A model generated the notes under the pieces. That model searched no databases. It saw only the letters and a program-made list of their open reading frames with translations, and was not told where the DNA came from. The translations under genes were made by a program, and so were the position numbers. DNA of 64,000 nt from VAZQ01 sp963817135. Its GTDB lineage: Bacteria; Pseudomonadota; Alphaproteobacteria; Rhizobiales; Xanthobacteraceae. Positions 16,371-25,024 of this stretch are shown here, one piece after another. The stretch is from assembly GCA_963817135.1 (NCBI GenBank), contig CAWFNG010000014.1, positions 186,001 to 250,000 of the forward strand, in the 5' to 3' direction. The stretch's first letter is position 1. Every line of letters begins with the position of its first letter.

Positions 16371-19214
16371 ATGGCTCGGCGTTCTACATTGCGGCTCATC
16401 TGCATTGTCCTCCTCGCCATCCTTGTCCACGACGGCGCGCGCGAACTGATGGCCGCGGAAGTCACCGTCGTCCGCAAGCATGTCCGCAAAGCGCCGAGGA
16501 ATTATGCTTACGATTGGACCGGCTTGTACATCGGCACCAACGTAGGCTACGGGCTTGGAACATCTCAGACCGATGCGCTTTTCAGCGACGCAGCGACCGG
16601 CAGTCCTCTATTTGCGACCAGTGCATCCTCAAAATTCAACGGCGTGATTGGCGGCGCGCAGACCGGTTACAACTGGAAGGCGGGAGCCTGGCTGATCGGC
16701 GTTGAAGTGGACGCGCAGGCCACCAATCAACGCGCCGTCAAGAACTACGTCTGCCCCGGCGCAAGCTGCAATCCCGGCATCGCCGACTTCGATGCGCCGG
16801 TGACCGTCGTGCACAGTCAGGAAATGGACTGGTTCGGAACAATGCGCGCACGCGTCGGCGCAGCCGTCACACCGGACACGTTGGTCTATGCGACCGGCGG
16901 ATTGGCCATTGCCGGGTTTTCGCACGTCGGCACGCTCTTCGGGTTCGCTACCCCTCCGCCCAGCAACACCACGGCAGACCTTCTCGATCATACAACCAAG
17001 CTGGGCTGGGCGGCCGGCATCGGGCTTGAACAACACCTGTTTGGGAATGTGACCGGAAAGATCGAATACCTTCACCTGGAATTCGGAAGAGATTCGATCT
17101 TCAGCGGCCATCCCGATAACGGCATGCCCATCGTCTTTGTCGGGAACTCGCAAGTCAAAGACGACATTATGCGCGTCGGCATCAACTACAAGCTCAATCC
17201 CGATGCAGCGTCCAAGGAGTCCAATTCGAACGCTGGCGCCGCCGACAAATCGCGCATGATCTACAAGGCGCCAGTCGGCGCGGCATGGAACTGGACCGGC
17301 ATCTATGTCGGTGGCCATGTCGGCTATACGCGCGGGCGGTCGCGCGGGGAATTGATCGATCCGAACCTGGTGAACTGCGATCCGACGATGGGCCCATGCC
17401 TTCCCCTCGTCTCCAATCTGGGCAGTCCGTTCGGCAGCCTGACCGGCGGCATGCAGATCGGCTACAATCACGTGCTGCCTTCGCGCGTTCTCATCGGCGT
17501 TGAAGCCGACGCCTCGTTCTTGAACTATCTCGCGTCGGACGATCTGGCGTGGTCGCGGGTTGGTCCCTCTGCCGATGTCGCACAAAAGATCGACTATATG
17601 GCGACGGCGCGCGTCCGGCTTGGCTACGCCTTTCCGCGCTGGCTCATCTATGCATCTGGCGGCGTTGCGTGGTCCTTGACCCGCTTTCTCGAAACACCCG
17701 GAATTACCGACGACACCGACAAGGTGCTCCATCTGTACAAGGGGTGGGCGGCCGGCGCGGGGGCCGAAGTGGCGATTGCACCGTACTGGACAGCCAGGCT
17801 GGAATATCTCTACCGGAGCTTTGGCCACGTCGACATGGTATTTCCGTCCGGCGTGATGGCTGGGTCGTCTTTCGAGACGCACAGCATCCGCGCCGGCCTC
17901 AACTACATGCTCGCCCCAGGGACCGAAACGAGCGGGATGAGCTTCGCCAACGCGTCGAAGACCGAGTTCGAAAACTGGGAAATCCACGGCCAGACGACGT
18001 ATGTCCAGCAGGGCTATCCGGCGTTTCGGTCGCCGTATCTCGGCCCCAATAGTTTTACCCCATGGGCACAGACGCGTGCCACCTGGTCCAGCGGTGTATT
18101 TCTCAACGTGAGACTGTGGGAGGACGGCGAGCTTTATTTCAATCCCGAACTTCTGCAGGGCTTCGGATTGCACGATACGACCGGCGTTGCCGGCTTTCCG
18201 AACGGCGAGGCGCAGAAGTCGAATTTTGCATACCCTGCATACAGCACGTCGCGGCTTTTTATGCGACAGACCTTCGGCTTTGGCGGGGAACAGGAAACCA
18301 TTGAAAGCGGGTTTGGCCAGATAGGCGGCAAGAAGGACGTGTCGAGGCTGACAATTCAGGTCGGCAGGTTCACGGTCCATGATTCCTTCGACAACAACGC
18401 TTACGCCGGTGACCCTCGCCTGGACTTTATGAACTGGTCGATCTGGGCCGCCGGCGCTTTCGACTATGTCGCCGACAAGCTTGGGGTTACCTATGGTGCA
18501 GTGGCCGAGCTCAATCAGAAATATTGGGCATTGCGCGTGGGCTATTACTTGACCGGCAACGAACCTAATTCGAATGAATTCGACATGCACGTGTTCAGCC
18601 GCGGCGCCTATGTTGGAGAGCTGGAGACCAGGCACACGCTCTTCTCCCGCGCCGGAAAAATTCGAATTGGCATCTGGGCCGATACGTATTTCTCCGGCAG
18701 CTATCGCGAGGCGGTCGATCTCGCTTTGGCGAACCCCGGGCTTGATCCGACCGACGCCATCATTGCCACCCGCCAGGCCCGCACCAAGTACGGCTATTAC
18801 CTCAATTTCGAGCAATCCCTCACCGAGCAGCTCGGCCTTTTCGGACGCTGGAGCTGGAACAACGGCAAGAACGAGATTTCGGCTTTTACCGACATCGACA
18901 GCAGTCTTTCGCTGGGAGCTTCGATCAAGGGAAATTCCTGGGGGCGGCCCGATGACAGGATTGGCATTGCCGGCGTCGTCAATACTCTTTCCGATGATCA
19001 CCGCGATTACATCGCAGCCGGAGGTCTCGGGATTTTGATTGGCGACGGCAGGCTTAATTATCGCCCGGAACGAATTCTCGAGACCTACTATGCCATGCGC
19101 CTGGTCAAATGGCTTACGTTCACTCTCGATTACCAGTACATGGTCAATCCGGCGCACAACGCGGATCGCGGGCCGATATCATTCTTCTCCGGTCGCCTGC
19201 GCGGGGATTTCTGA
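16371..19214 (+). CDS. Triple-barrel outer-membrane protein: two Omp25/31-like domains plus OprB-like porin
   Basis: I chose the ATG at 16371 (947 aa) because it opens a signal peptide (MARRSTLRLICIVLLAILV, cleavage near ELMAA). Residues 47-275 form one 8-strand barrel (YDWTGLYIGTNVGYG to VGINYKLNP). Residues 305-515 repeat it (WNWTGIYVGGHVGYT to IRAGLNYML). Residues 530-947 are a carbohydrate-selective porin (OprB)-like barrel: WEIHGQTTYVQQGYPAFRS, LYFNPELLQGFG, LTIQVGRFTVHDSFDNN, ending LRGDF. The parts belong to recognised families; the three-barrel chain would be a self-contained outer-membrane unit. It stands alone, with the 222 bp before it free of genes. A role in sugar uptake is inferred from the OprB part. 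Confidence 0.85.
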   Translation: MARRSTLRLICIVLLAILVHDGARELMAAEVTVVRKHVRKAPRNYAYDWTGLYIGTNVGYGLGTSQTDALFSDAATGSPLFATSASSKFNGVIGGAQTGYNWKAGAWLIGVEVDAQATNQRAVKNYVCPGASCNPGIADFDAPVTVVHSQEMDWFGTMRARVGAAVTPDTLVYATGGLAIAGFSHVGTLFGFATPPPSNTTADLLDHTTKLGWAAGIGLEQHLFGNVTGKIEYLHLEFGRDSIFSGHPDNGMPIVFVGNSQVKDDIMRVGINYKLNPDAASKESNSNAGAADKSRMIYKAPVGAAWNWTGIYVGGHVGYTRGRSRGELIDPNLVNCDPTMGPCLPLVSNLGSPFGSLTGGMQIGYNHVLPSRVLIGVEADASFLNYLASDDLAWSRVGPSADVAQKIDYMATARVRLGYAFPRWLIYASGGVAWSLTRFLETPGITDDTDKVLHLYKGWAAGAGAEVAIAPYWTARLEYLYRSFGHVDMVFPSGVMAGSSFETHSIRAGLNYMLAPGTETSGMSFANASKTEFENWEIHGQTTYVQQGYPAFRSPYLGPNSFTPWAQTRATWSSGVFLNVRLWEDGELYFNPELLQGFGLHDTTGVAGFPNGEAQKSNFAYPAYSTSRLFMRQTFGFGGEQETIESGFGQIGGKKDVSRLTIQVGRFTVHDSFDNNAYAGDPRLDFMNWSIWAAGAFDYVADKLGVTYGAVAELNQKYWALRVGYYLTGNEPNSNEFDMHVFSRGAYVGELETRHTLFSRAGKIRIGIWADTYFSGSYREAVDLALANPGLDPTDAIIATRQARTKYGYYLNFEQSLTEQLGLFGRWSWNNGKNEISAFTDIDSSLSLGASIKGNSWGRPDDRIGIAGVVNTLSDDHRDYIAAGGLGILIGDGRLNYRPERILETYYAMRLVKWLTFTLDYQYMVNPAHNADRGPISFFSGRLRGDF

Positions 19215-19233
19215 TTCGTATTTCTGATTCATA

Positions 19234-20271
19234 ATGCAAACAATGGCCGCGCTCCCCGACTTCTTCCGCGATGTAGCGCATCTCGAAGAATTCATGACAG
19301 CACCGTCGCCGGTCCTGCGCGAGGAATTCGGTAGGCTTGCCGGCGACCTCATCATTCTCGGTGTTGCCGGCAAGATCGGACCGATGCTGGCGCGGCTTGC
19401 CAAACGCGCGGCTCCCGGCAAGCGCGTTGTCGGGGTTGCGCGTTTTACGGAAAGCGGGCTGCGGGCGAAGCTCGAGGCAGCCGGCATCGAATGCATTTGC
19501 GCCGATCTTCTCGACCGCAAGCAGGTCGACGCGCTGCCAAAGCTTCCCAATGTCGTATTCATGGCCGGGCGCAAATTCGGCTCAACCGGCGAGGAAGACC
19601 TCACCTGGGCGATGAATGCCCATGTTCCTGCGCTTGTTGCCGAAGCCTTTGCGGGCTCGCGCATCGTCGCCTATTCCACGGGATGCGTGTACCCTTACGT
19701 AAACGTGCATCATGGCGGCGCAACGGAACGCGCGCCAGCCGTTCCGCCGCCGGGCGCCTATGCCAATTCGTGTGTCGCGCGCGAGGCAATGTTTCAATAT
19801 TTTTCCCGCAAGCTCGGCACTCCCGGACGCCTCATCCGCCTCAACTACGCAATCGATATGCGCTACGGGGTGTTGCACGATATTGCGCTGCGTGTGCGGG
19901 CCGGCGAAGCGATCGACCTCACGACCGGCCACGTGAACGTGATCTGGCAGGGCGATGCCAATTCCTTGGTGCTGCGCGCGCTCGCTCACTGCACGTCGCC
20001 GACCAGCCCGATCAATGTCAGCGGCCCGGAAACGGTGAGCGTGCACTGGCTGGCGCAACGTGTCGCCGAGCAACTCGGCAAGGCACCGGTCTTCACCGGC
20101 ACCGAAGCCTCCGAAGGTTGGCTGGTGAACACCGCAGAGGCGATGCGGCTGTTCGGCTATCCGAGCGTGCCGCTCTTGCAACTTATCGACTGGACTGCCG
20201 ATTGGGTGGGACGCGGCATGCCGAGCTTCGGCAAAGAAACGCACTATGGCACCCGCGACGGAAATTTCTGA
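19234..20271 (+). CDS. NAD(P)-dependent epimerase/dehydratase-family protein (extended SDR fold)
   Basis: 345 aa. The Rossmann start is LIILGVAGKIGPMLARLAKR (GxxGxxG variant), then CADLLDRKQVDALPKLPNVVFMAG, STGCVYPY and YANSCVAREAMFQYF. Classical SDRs have YxxxK; here the Lys position is Cys (Y-A-N-S-C), so catalysis may differ or use another residue. The C-terminal half (INVSGPETVSVHWLAQRVAEQLG) is typical of sugar-nucleotide epimerase-like proteins. It is first of a same-strand run of metabolic genes to 24917 and overlaps the next gene by 26 bp, implying one operon. Substrate unknown; a sugar or sugar acid is likely from the neighbours. Confidence 0.8.
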   Translation: MQTMAALPDFFRDVAHLEEFMTAPSPVLREEFGRLAGDLIILGVAGKIGPMLARLAKRAAPGKRVVGVARFTESGLRAKLEAAGIECICADLLDRKQVDALPKLPNVVFMAGRKFGSTGEEDLTWAMNAHVPALVAEAFAGSRIVAYSTGCVYPYVNVHHGGATERAPAVPPPGAYANSCVAREAMFQYFSRKLGTPGRLIRLNYAIDMRYGVLHDIALRVRAGEAIDLTTGHVNVIWQGDANSLVLRALAHCTSPTSPINVSGPETVSVHWLAQRVAEQLGKAPVFTGTEASEGWLVNTAEAMRLFGYPSVPLLQLIDWTADWVGRGMPSFGKETHYGTRDGNF

Positions 20272-21142
20272 TCTGACAATCTCGGTCAAGCTATCGCTCT
20301 CGCCCGCGGAACTGGACGATGTTGCGGCGCTGATAGCGGAAGCCCATTGGAACCAGGTTGCCGCCGACTGGCGCGCGTTCCTTGCGCTCGGACGCGTTTA
20401 CGCGGCAGCAACGCCGAGCCGCCGTATCATTGCAACGACCGCCACGCTTCCCTATGGCGGCCGCTTTGCCTGGATCAGCATGGTGCTGGTTGCCAGCTCA
20501 TATCGGCGGCGTGGTCTCGCCACGCTCCTCATGCGCCGCGCCATCGACGAACTCGTCGCCGGCGGCCTCATCCCCGTGCTTGACGCGACGCCCGCCGGGC
20601 GCGCGGTCTATCGCGGGTTGGGCTTTGCGGATTGCTGGTCTTTCGAACGGATGCTGCGGCGCACCCCCACCCTACCCTCCCCCGCTTGCGGGGGAGGGAT
20701 AGGGAGGGGGGTTGCAGTCCGTGCGATGCGCGATGACGATTGGTCGCAGCTGTGCGCGCTCGACACCGCGACCTTCGGCGCGGAACGCAATGCCGTACTT
20801 GCCAGCTTGCGCGGACGGCTCCCTTGCGCCGAACTGGTCGCGGAAACGGGTGGGCGCATTGTCGGGTTCATGCTGGGGCGGGACGGGCGACTGGCTTCGC
20901 ATCTGGGCCCGTTGATTGCCGAGAGCGACGCCATTGCCGAAGCGCTGCTCACTCGCGCCCTTTGCGATACTGCCGGTCCGCTGTTCATCGATCTTGCCGA
21001 CGCGAAATCGGCAACCAAGGCGTATTTGCAACAGCAGGGCTTTGCGGTCTCCCGCCCATTCACGCGCATGGCATATGGGAGCGCGATACGCTTCGACGAC
21101 CCCGCGCGCACCTTTGCAGTGGTCGGACCGGAATTCGGGTGA
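20246..21142 (+). CDS. Double GNAT-fold acetyltransferase with an in-frame palindromic repeat as linker
   Basis: 298 aa. The first GNAT domain (about 1-135) has the acetyl-CoA loop VLVASSYRRRGLATLLMRRA and VYRGLGFADCWSFERML. The second (about 153-285) starts VAVRAMRDDDWSQLCALD and resembles the C-terminal domain seen in two-domain GNATs (ADAKSATKAYLQQQGFAVSR). Between them RRTPTLPSPACGGGIGRGV is encoded by the palindrome at 20664-20710, so the repeat is translated. The start ATG at 20246 lies inside the epimerase gene. The stop at 21140-21142 is in frame with the aldolase remnant that follows. Acetyl acceptor unknown; a metabolic helper in this operon is inferred. Confidence 0.75.
   Translation: MAPATEISDLTISVKLSLSPAELDDVAALIAEAHWNQVAADWRAFLALGRVYAAATPSRRIIATTATLPYGGRFAWISMVLVASSYRRRGLATLLMRRAIDELVAGGLIPVLDATPAGRAVYRGLGFADCWSFERMLRRTPTLPSPACGGGIGRGVAVRAMRDDDWSQLCALDTATFGAERNAVLASLRGRLPCAELVAETGGRIVGFMLGRDGRLASHLGPLIAESDAIAEALLTRALCDTAGPLFIDLADAKSATKAYLQQQGFAVSRPFTRMAYGSAIRFDDPARTFAVVGPEFG
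20664..20710. repeat. Palindromic repeat inside a coding sequence
   Basis: A perfect 11-bp stem, CCCTCCCCCGC at 20675-20685 and GCGGGGGAGGG at 20688-20698, closes on a TT loop and is flanked by further complementary C-rich and G-rich runs. Its length and phase keep the acetyltransferase frame open and encode TPTLPSPACGGGIGRG. Confidence 0.8.
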
Positions 21143-21595
21143 GTCACGTTTTATACCGGCAATGACGACCATATCCTGCTCGATCTCGTCTCGCCTTTTG
21201 TGCTGGCGGCAGACGGCCGGCAAGCCACGGTGCGCATCAAGGGCGGGCTGCTCGGCCACTGGAGCGTTTGGGTAAAAAAGGCGGTGGAACTCCTGGAGCG
21301 CATCCATGCCGCCGTCGCGCGCGGGCAAGTTAGCGCCGAACTGCTTTCGCTCGGCGCGCAGATCACCGACTGCAACGCGGCCATCTTTGACGTAGCGAAC
21401 AATTTCCGCGGCGCGATCGCGGGATGTCATGAAGTCCTGCGGCGGCAGGGATTGCTGGAGGGCATCTGGTGCCTCGATCCTGCCGAAAGCCTGGGGCCGG
21501 GGCAGAAGGAGGAGATCGACCGCGTCCATGCCTCCTATCCGCATCTCAACGACGACGCGTTCGTGCGCGCCAACCTGAAGCGCTGGCTGTCGTGA
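21143..21595 (+). pseudogene. Remnant of a dihydrodipicolinate synthase-family gene (5' half missing)
   Basis: The frame is open directly after the GNAT stop and reads VTFYTGNDDHILLDLVSPFV, the mid-protein strand of DHDPS-like aldolases. It then gives NFRGAIAGCHEVLRRQGLLE and a tail YPHLNDDAFVRANLKRWLS, the usual C-terminus. About half of a normal ~300-aa protein, including the Schiff-base lysine, is absent. The only start candidate is a GTG at 21200, which would give a 131-aa fragment without a barrel. It most likely arose by deletion between the GNAT gene and this one. The surrounding operon (Gfo/Idh, DUF993, isomerase) probably once used this aldolase. Confidence 0.65.
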
Positions 21596-21638
21596 GTTTC
21601 GATCAATAAACTCATCGTTGATTACAGGAACGCCAATT

Positions 21639-21724
21639 CCCGGATTACGCTTCGCTCCATCCGGGCTACATTGGCCGGCTCGTAGCCCGCATGGAGCGAA
21701 GCGGCAGCGAAGCACAATGCGGGG
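21639..21724. repeat. Dispersed REP/BIME-like repeat (GTAGCCCG family), copy 1
   Basis: Two inverted units: CCGGATTACGCTTCGCTCCATCCGGGCTAC (21640-21669) and GTAGCCCGCATGGAGCGAAGC onward (21682-21723). The same units recur at 39879-39986, 52476-52584 and 58498-58569. The copy sits between the aldolase remnant and the Gfo/Idh gene; the operon continues 43 bp later. Confidence 0.8.
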
Positions 21725-21767
21725 CCGGCTGCTATTCGAATTCTGACATCTGACCTCCGGAGCATCC

Positions 21768-22919
21768 ATGGCGCACCAACGTCTCGGCATCATCATGAAC
21801 GGCGTCACCGGCCGCATGGGCATGAATCAGCATCTCATTCGCTCCATTGTCGCCATTCGGGCGCAAGGCGGCGTGGCGCTCAAGAACGGTGACCGCGTGA
21901 TGCCGGACCCCATCCTGGTCGGCCGCGATGAGCGAAAGCTCGCGCAATTGGCAAAGGCGCACGGCATTGCCCGCTGGACCACGGACCTCAATGGGGCGCT
22001 GAAAAATCGCGAAGATACGCTGTTCTTCGACGCTGCCACGACCAAGCTGCGCGCCAAGCTGTTGCGCAAGGCAATCGCCGCCGGAAAGGACATCTATTGC
22101 GAAAAGCCAATTGCCGAAAATCTTGCCGATGCCGTCGAGGTCGCGCGCGCCGCAAACAAGGCCGGCGTGCGCCATGGCGTGGTGCAGGACAAGCTCTTCC
22201 TTCCCGGCCTACTCAAGCTCAAGGTTTTGATCGATTCCGGATTCTTCGGGCGTATTCTCGCCGTGCGCGGCGAGTTCGGCTACTGGGTGTTCGAGGGGGA
22301 TTGGCAGCCGTCGCAACGGCCCTCCTGGAATTATCGCAAGAAGGACGGCGGCGGCATCATTCTCGATATGCTCTGCCACTGGCGCTATGTGCTCGATAAT
22401 TTGTTCGGCGAAGTCAAAAGCGTCTCCTGTCTCGGCGCCACCCATATTCCCAAGCGCTGGGACGAGAACGGCAAGGCCTACAAAGCCGACGTGGACGATG
22501 CCGCCTATGCCACATTCCAGCTTGCCGGCGGGACCATTGCCCACATCAACAGCTCCTGGTGCACGCGGGTGCGCCGCGACGATCTCGTCACTTTCCATGT
22601 CGACGGAACGCTCGGCTCGGCGGTCACGGGGCTGCAGAAATGCTGGAGCCAGGCGCGGGTCAACACGCCGCGGCCGGTCTGGAACCCGGACGTGCCGCAG
22701 CCCATCAATTTCTTCGATACCTGGAGCGAGGTGCCGGACAGCGCCGATTACGATAACGGCTTCAAGACGGAGTGGGAGATTTTCATTCGCCATCTGTTCG
22801 AGGGCGCGCCATTCAAATGGACGCTCATTGAAGGCGCCAAGGGCGTGCAGCTCGCCGAAGCCGGACTGAAAAGCTGGAAAGAACGCCGCTGGATCGATAT
22901 TCCGGCGCTGAAGGCATGA
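21768..22919 (+). CDS. Gfo/Idh/MocA-family NAD(P)-dependent oxidoreductase
   Basis: 383 aa. The N-terminal Rossmann domain starts RLGIIMNGVTGRMGMNQHLI. The conserved EKP motif is at residues 112-114 (DIYCEKPIAENLADAVEVA), where Lys normally takes part in catalysis. The C-terminal beta-sheet domain includes RPSWNYRKKDGGGIILDMLCHW, with the family's DxxxH-like pair (DMLCHW). These enzymes oxidise or reduce sugar or cyclitol hydroxyls. Genes on both sides (DUF993, isomerase) suggest a carbohydrate-like substrate. SD GGAG lies upstream of the ATG. The start is clear. Confidence 0.88.
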   Translation: MAHQRLGIIMNGVTGRMGMNQHLIRSIVAIRAQGGVALKNGDRVMPDPILVGRDERKLAQLAKAHGIARWTTDLNGALKNREDTLFFDAATTKLRAKLLRKAIAAGKDIYCEKPIAENLADAVEVARAANKAGVRHGVVQDKLFLPGLLKLKVLIDSGFFGRILAVRGEFGYWVFEGDWQPSQRPSWNYRKKDGGGIILDMLCHWRYVLDNLFGEVKSVSCLGATHIPKRWDENGKAYKADVDDAAYATFQLAGGTIAHINSSWCTRVRRDDLVTFHVDGTLGSAVTGLQKCWSQARVNTPRPVWNPDVPQPINFFDTWSEVPDSADYDNGFKTEWEIFIRHLFEGAPFKWTLIEGAKGVQLAEAGLKSWKERRWIDIPALKA

Positions 22920-22923
22920 TGCA

Positions 22924-24087
22924 ATGGCTACGCTCAATCTCCCCGTCGCGGGCGGCAAGCTGGTGGCTTATCAGACCAGGCCGGCGCGCGAATTTCCCCC
23001 GCCGAAACTGCCCTTCAACCGCATCGCCTATGCGGCAGCGCACGTCGTTGCCGATCCCATGGCGGACGCCGAACCATGGCTCGACGCCGCCATCGATTGG
23101 GACCGCACCATCGCCTTTCGCCGGCATCTGTGGTCGCTCGGTCTCGGCGTCGCCGAGGCCATGGACACGGCACAGCGCGGCATGGGGGTGGACTGGCCGA
23201 CATCGCTGGAATTGATCCGACGGAGTCTTGATGCCGCCAGCAATTTTCCCGGCGCATTGGTCGCCTCCGGCGCCGGCACCGACCAGCTGAAACCGGATGC
23301 AGCCGTCACCGTCGACGATGTCATTGCCGCGTACGAAGAACAGTGCACCGCCATCGAGAAATCGGGCGGACGCATTGTGCTGATGGCTTCTCGCGCGCTG
23401 GTCAAGGCGGCCCGCAGCCCGGACGACTATGCCAAGGTTTATAGCCGCATCCTCGGGCAGGTTCGCCAGCCGGTCATCATCCATTGGCTCGGCGAAATGT
23501 TCGATCCGGCGCTCGACGGCTATTGGGGGCGCCGCGACCACAAGCAGGCAATGCAGGTTGCGCTCGATGTCATCGCCGCCAATGCCGGCAAGGTCGAAGG
23601 GATCAAGATCTCGCTCCTCGACAAGGAGAAGGAGATCGCGATGCGCCGGCGCCTGCCCAAGGGCGTGCGCATGTATACCGGCGACGATTTCAATTATGCC
23701 GAGCTGATCGCAGGCGATGCGGATGGGCACTCCGATGCGCTGCTCGGTATTTTCGACGCCATTGCGCCGGCCGCCGCAGCGGCGCTGACCGCGCTCACGC
23801 GCGGCGACAACGGCGCGTTTCACAGCATTCTCGCGCCGACGGTGCCGCTCTCTCGCCACATCTTCAAGGCGCCGACACGCTTCTACAAGACCGGCGTGGT
23901 GTTTCTCGCCTTTCTCAACGGCCTGCAGGACCATTTCACCATGGTGGGCGGGCAGGAAAGCGCGCGCTCGACGCTGCATCTTGCCGAGCTTTTCCAGCTT
24001 GCCGATGCAGCGGGACTGCTGGCCGACCCTGATGCGGCAGCAACGCGCATGCGCGGGGTGATGGCGGTGCGCGGCTTCGAGGCGTGA
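22924..24087 (+). CDS. DUF993-family protein (DHDPS-like TIM barrel)
   Basis: 387 aa. It resembles the DUF993 family found next to Gfo/Idh oxidoreductases in rhizobial sugar-catabolism operons: RIAYAAAHVVADPMADAEPW, WDRTIAFRRHLWSLGLGVAEAM, AMDTAQRGMGVDW and IIHWLGEMFDPALDGYWG. The long loops KVEGIKISLLDKEKE and RMYTGDDFNYAELIAGDADG fit an aldolase-like barrel, with the Lys in KISLL a candidate Schiff base. No reaction is established to my knowledge. The gene starts 4 bp after the oxidoreductase stop and overlaps the isomerase start by one base, so it is in the same operon. Confidence 0.75.
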   Translation: MATLNLPVAGGKLVAYQTRPAREFPPPKLPFNRIAYAAAHVVADPMADAEPWLDAAIDWDRTIAFRRHLWSLGLGVAEAMDTAQRGMGVDWPTSLELIRRSLDAASNFPGALVASGAGTDQLKPDAAVTVDDVIAAYEEQCTAIEKSGGRIVLMASRALVKAARSPDDYAKVYSRILGQVRQPVIIHWLGEMFDPALDGYWGRRDHKQAMQVALDVIAANAGKVEGIKISLLDKEKEIAMRRRLPKGVRMYTGDDFNYAELIAGDADGHSDALLGIFDAIAPAAAAALTALTRGDNGAFHSILAPTVPLSRHIFKAPTRFYKTGVVFLAFLNGLQDHFTMVGGQESARSTLHLAELFQLADAAGLLADPDAAATRMRGVMAVRGFEA

Positions 24088-24917
24088 TGCGCGATCTCTC
24101 CAACGATCGCCGTTGGTTCGCGCTCAATACGGCGACTGTGAAATCCTGGTCGCTGCCGCAGGTGATCGACGGCTGCGCCCGCGCAGGCGTCACCGCGATC
24201 GCGCCATGGCGCGATATCATCCAGCAATGCGGGGTCGAGCGCGCGGCAAAGCTCATTCGGGGGAGCGGCCTGACCGTGACCTGCCTGTGCCGCGGCGGCA
24301 TGTTCACCGCCGCCGATACGGCCGCACGCCGCGCGGCGATCGAGGACAATCGGCGCGCGGTCGACGAGGCGGCAGCCATCGGAGCGAACTGCCTGGTGCT
24401 GGTGGTGGGCGGCCTGCCCGCAGGATCGAAGGACCTCGCCGGCGCGCATGCCCAGGTGCGCGACGGCATCGCCGCGCTTCTCCCTTATGCACGGCAATGC
24501 GCCATGCCGCTCGCCATCGAGCCGCTGCATCCCATGACTGCCGCCGACCGCGCCTGCGTGAACACCCTCGCCCATGCAAACGATCTCTGCGATCAATTCG
24601 GCGAAGGCGTGGGCGTCGCCGTCGACGTCTACCACGTCTGGTGGGACCCGGACCTGCCGCGCCAGATCGCGCGCAGCAGCGCGCGCATCCTTACGTATCA
24701 TGTGTGCGATTGGCTCGTTCCGACCCGCGACCTCGTGTTTGACCGCGGCATGCCCGGCGACGGCATCATTGACCTCCGCGGCATCCGCGCCATGGTCGAA
24801 GCGGCCGGTTATACTGGCCATTGCGACGTCGAGATCCTGTCGGCACAGAATTGGTGGAAGCGCGACCCCGACGAAGTGATGCGCAGCGCCATCGAGCGGC
24901 ACCAGACCGTGGTGTAA
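24087..24917 (+). CDS. Sugar phosphate isomerase/epimerase-family TIM-barrel protein
   Basis: About 276 aa starting MRDLSNDRRWFALNTATVKS. The xylose-isomerase-like barrel shows AIDDN-type features: TVTCLCRGGMFTAADTAARR, CLVLVVGGLPAGSKDLAGA, LAIEPLHPMTAADRACVNT (Glu metal ligand), GVAVDVYHVWWDPDL (Asp, His) and GHCDVEILSAQNWWKRD. These are the usual metal-binding positions. Start ATG overlaps the DUF993 stop (TGATG). It is last of the operon; its TAA stop overlaps the ATG of the truncated HigB reading frame. Confidence 0.85.
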   Translation: MRDLSNDRRWFALNTATVKSWSLPQVIDGCARAGVTAIAPWRDIIQQCGVERAAKLIRGSGLTVTCLCRGGMFTAADTAARRAAIEDNRRAVDEAAAIGANCLVLVVGGLPAGSKDLAGAHAQVRDGIAALLPYARQCAMPLAIEPLHPMTAADRACVNTLAHANDLCDQFGEGVGVAVDVYHVWWDPDLPRQIARSSARILTYHVCDWLVPTRDLVFDRGMPGDGIIDLRGIRAMVEAAGYTGHCDVEILSAQNWWKRDPDEVMRSAIERHQTVV

Positions 24918-25024
24918 TGCTCGTAGCGGTCGACTTCGAGAAAGCAATTGTGTGGATCAAGTGGATCGGGACACACAAAGATTACGACAAGATCGATGCG
25001 AGGCAGGTGCAGCATGACAGCTGA
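24917..25024 (+). pseudogene. HigB-type toxin, 3' remnant
   Basis: Only about 35 codons are left: MLVAVDFEKAIVWIKWIGTH then KDYDKIDARQVQHDS. The part IKWIGTHKDYDKID matches the C-terminal strand of HigB-like mRNA interferases (usually FVRFIGTHAEYDKID). The N-terminal two thirds of a normal ~100-aa toxin, with most active-site residues, is missing. It begins exactly at the stop of the isomerase gene, suggesting a deletion scar. Its stop overlaps the antitoxin start, the standard higBA arrangement. Confidence 0.7.

Noticed and set aside
16629..19157. 842-codon open frame on the minus strand
   Set aside because: It is fully antisense to the triple-barrel porin, has no domain-like sequence, and exists because high GC keeps the opposite frame open.
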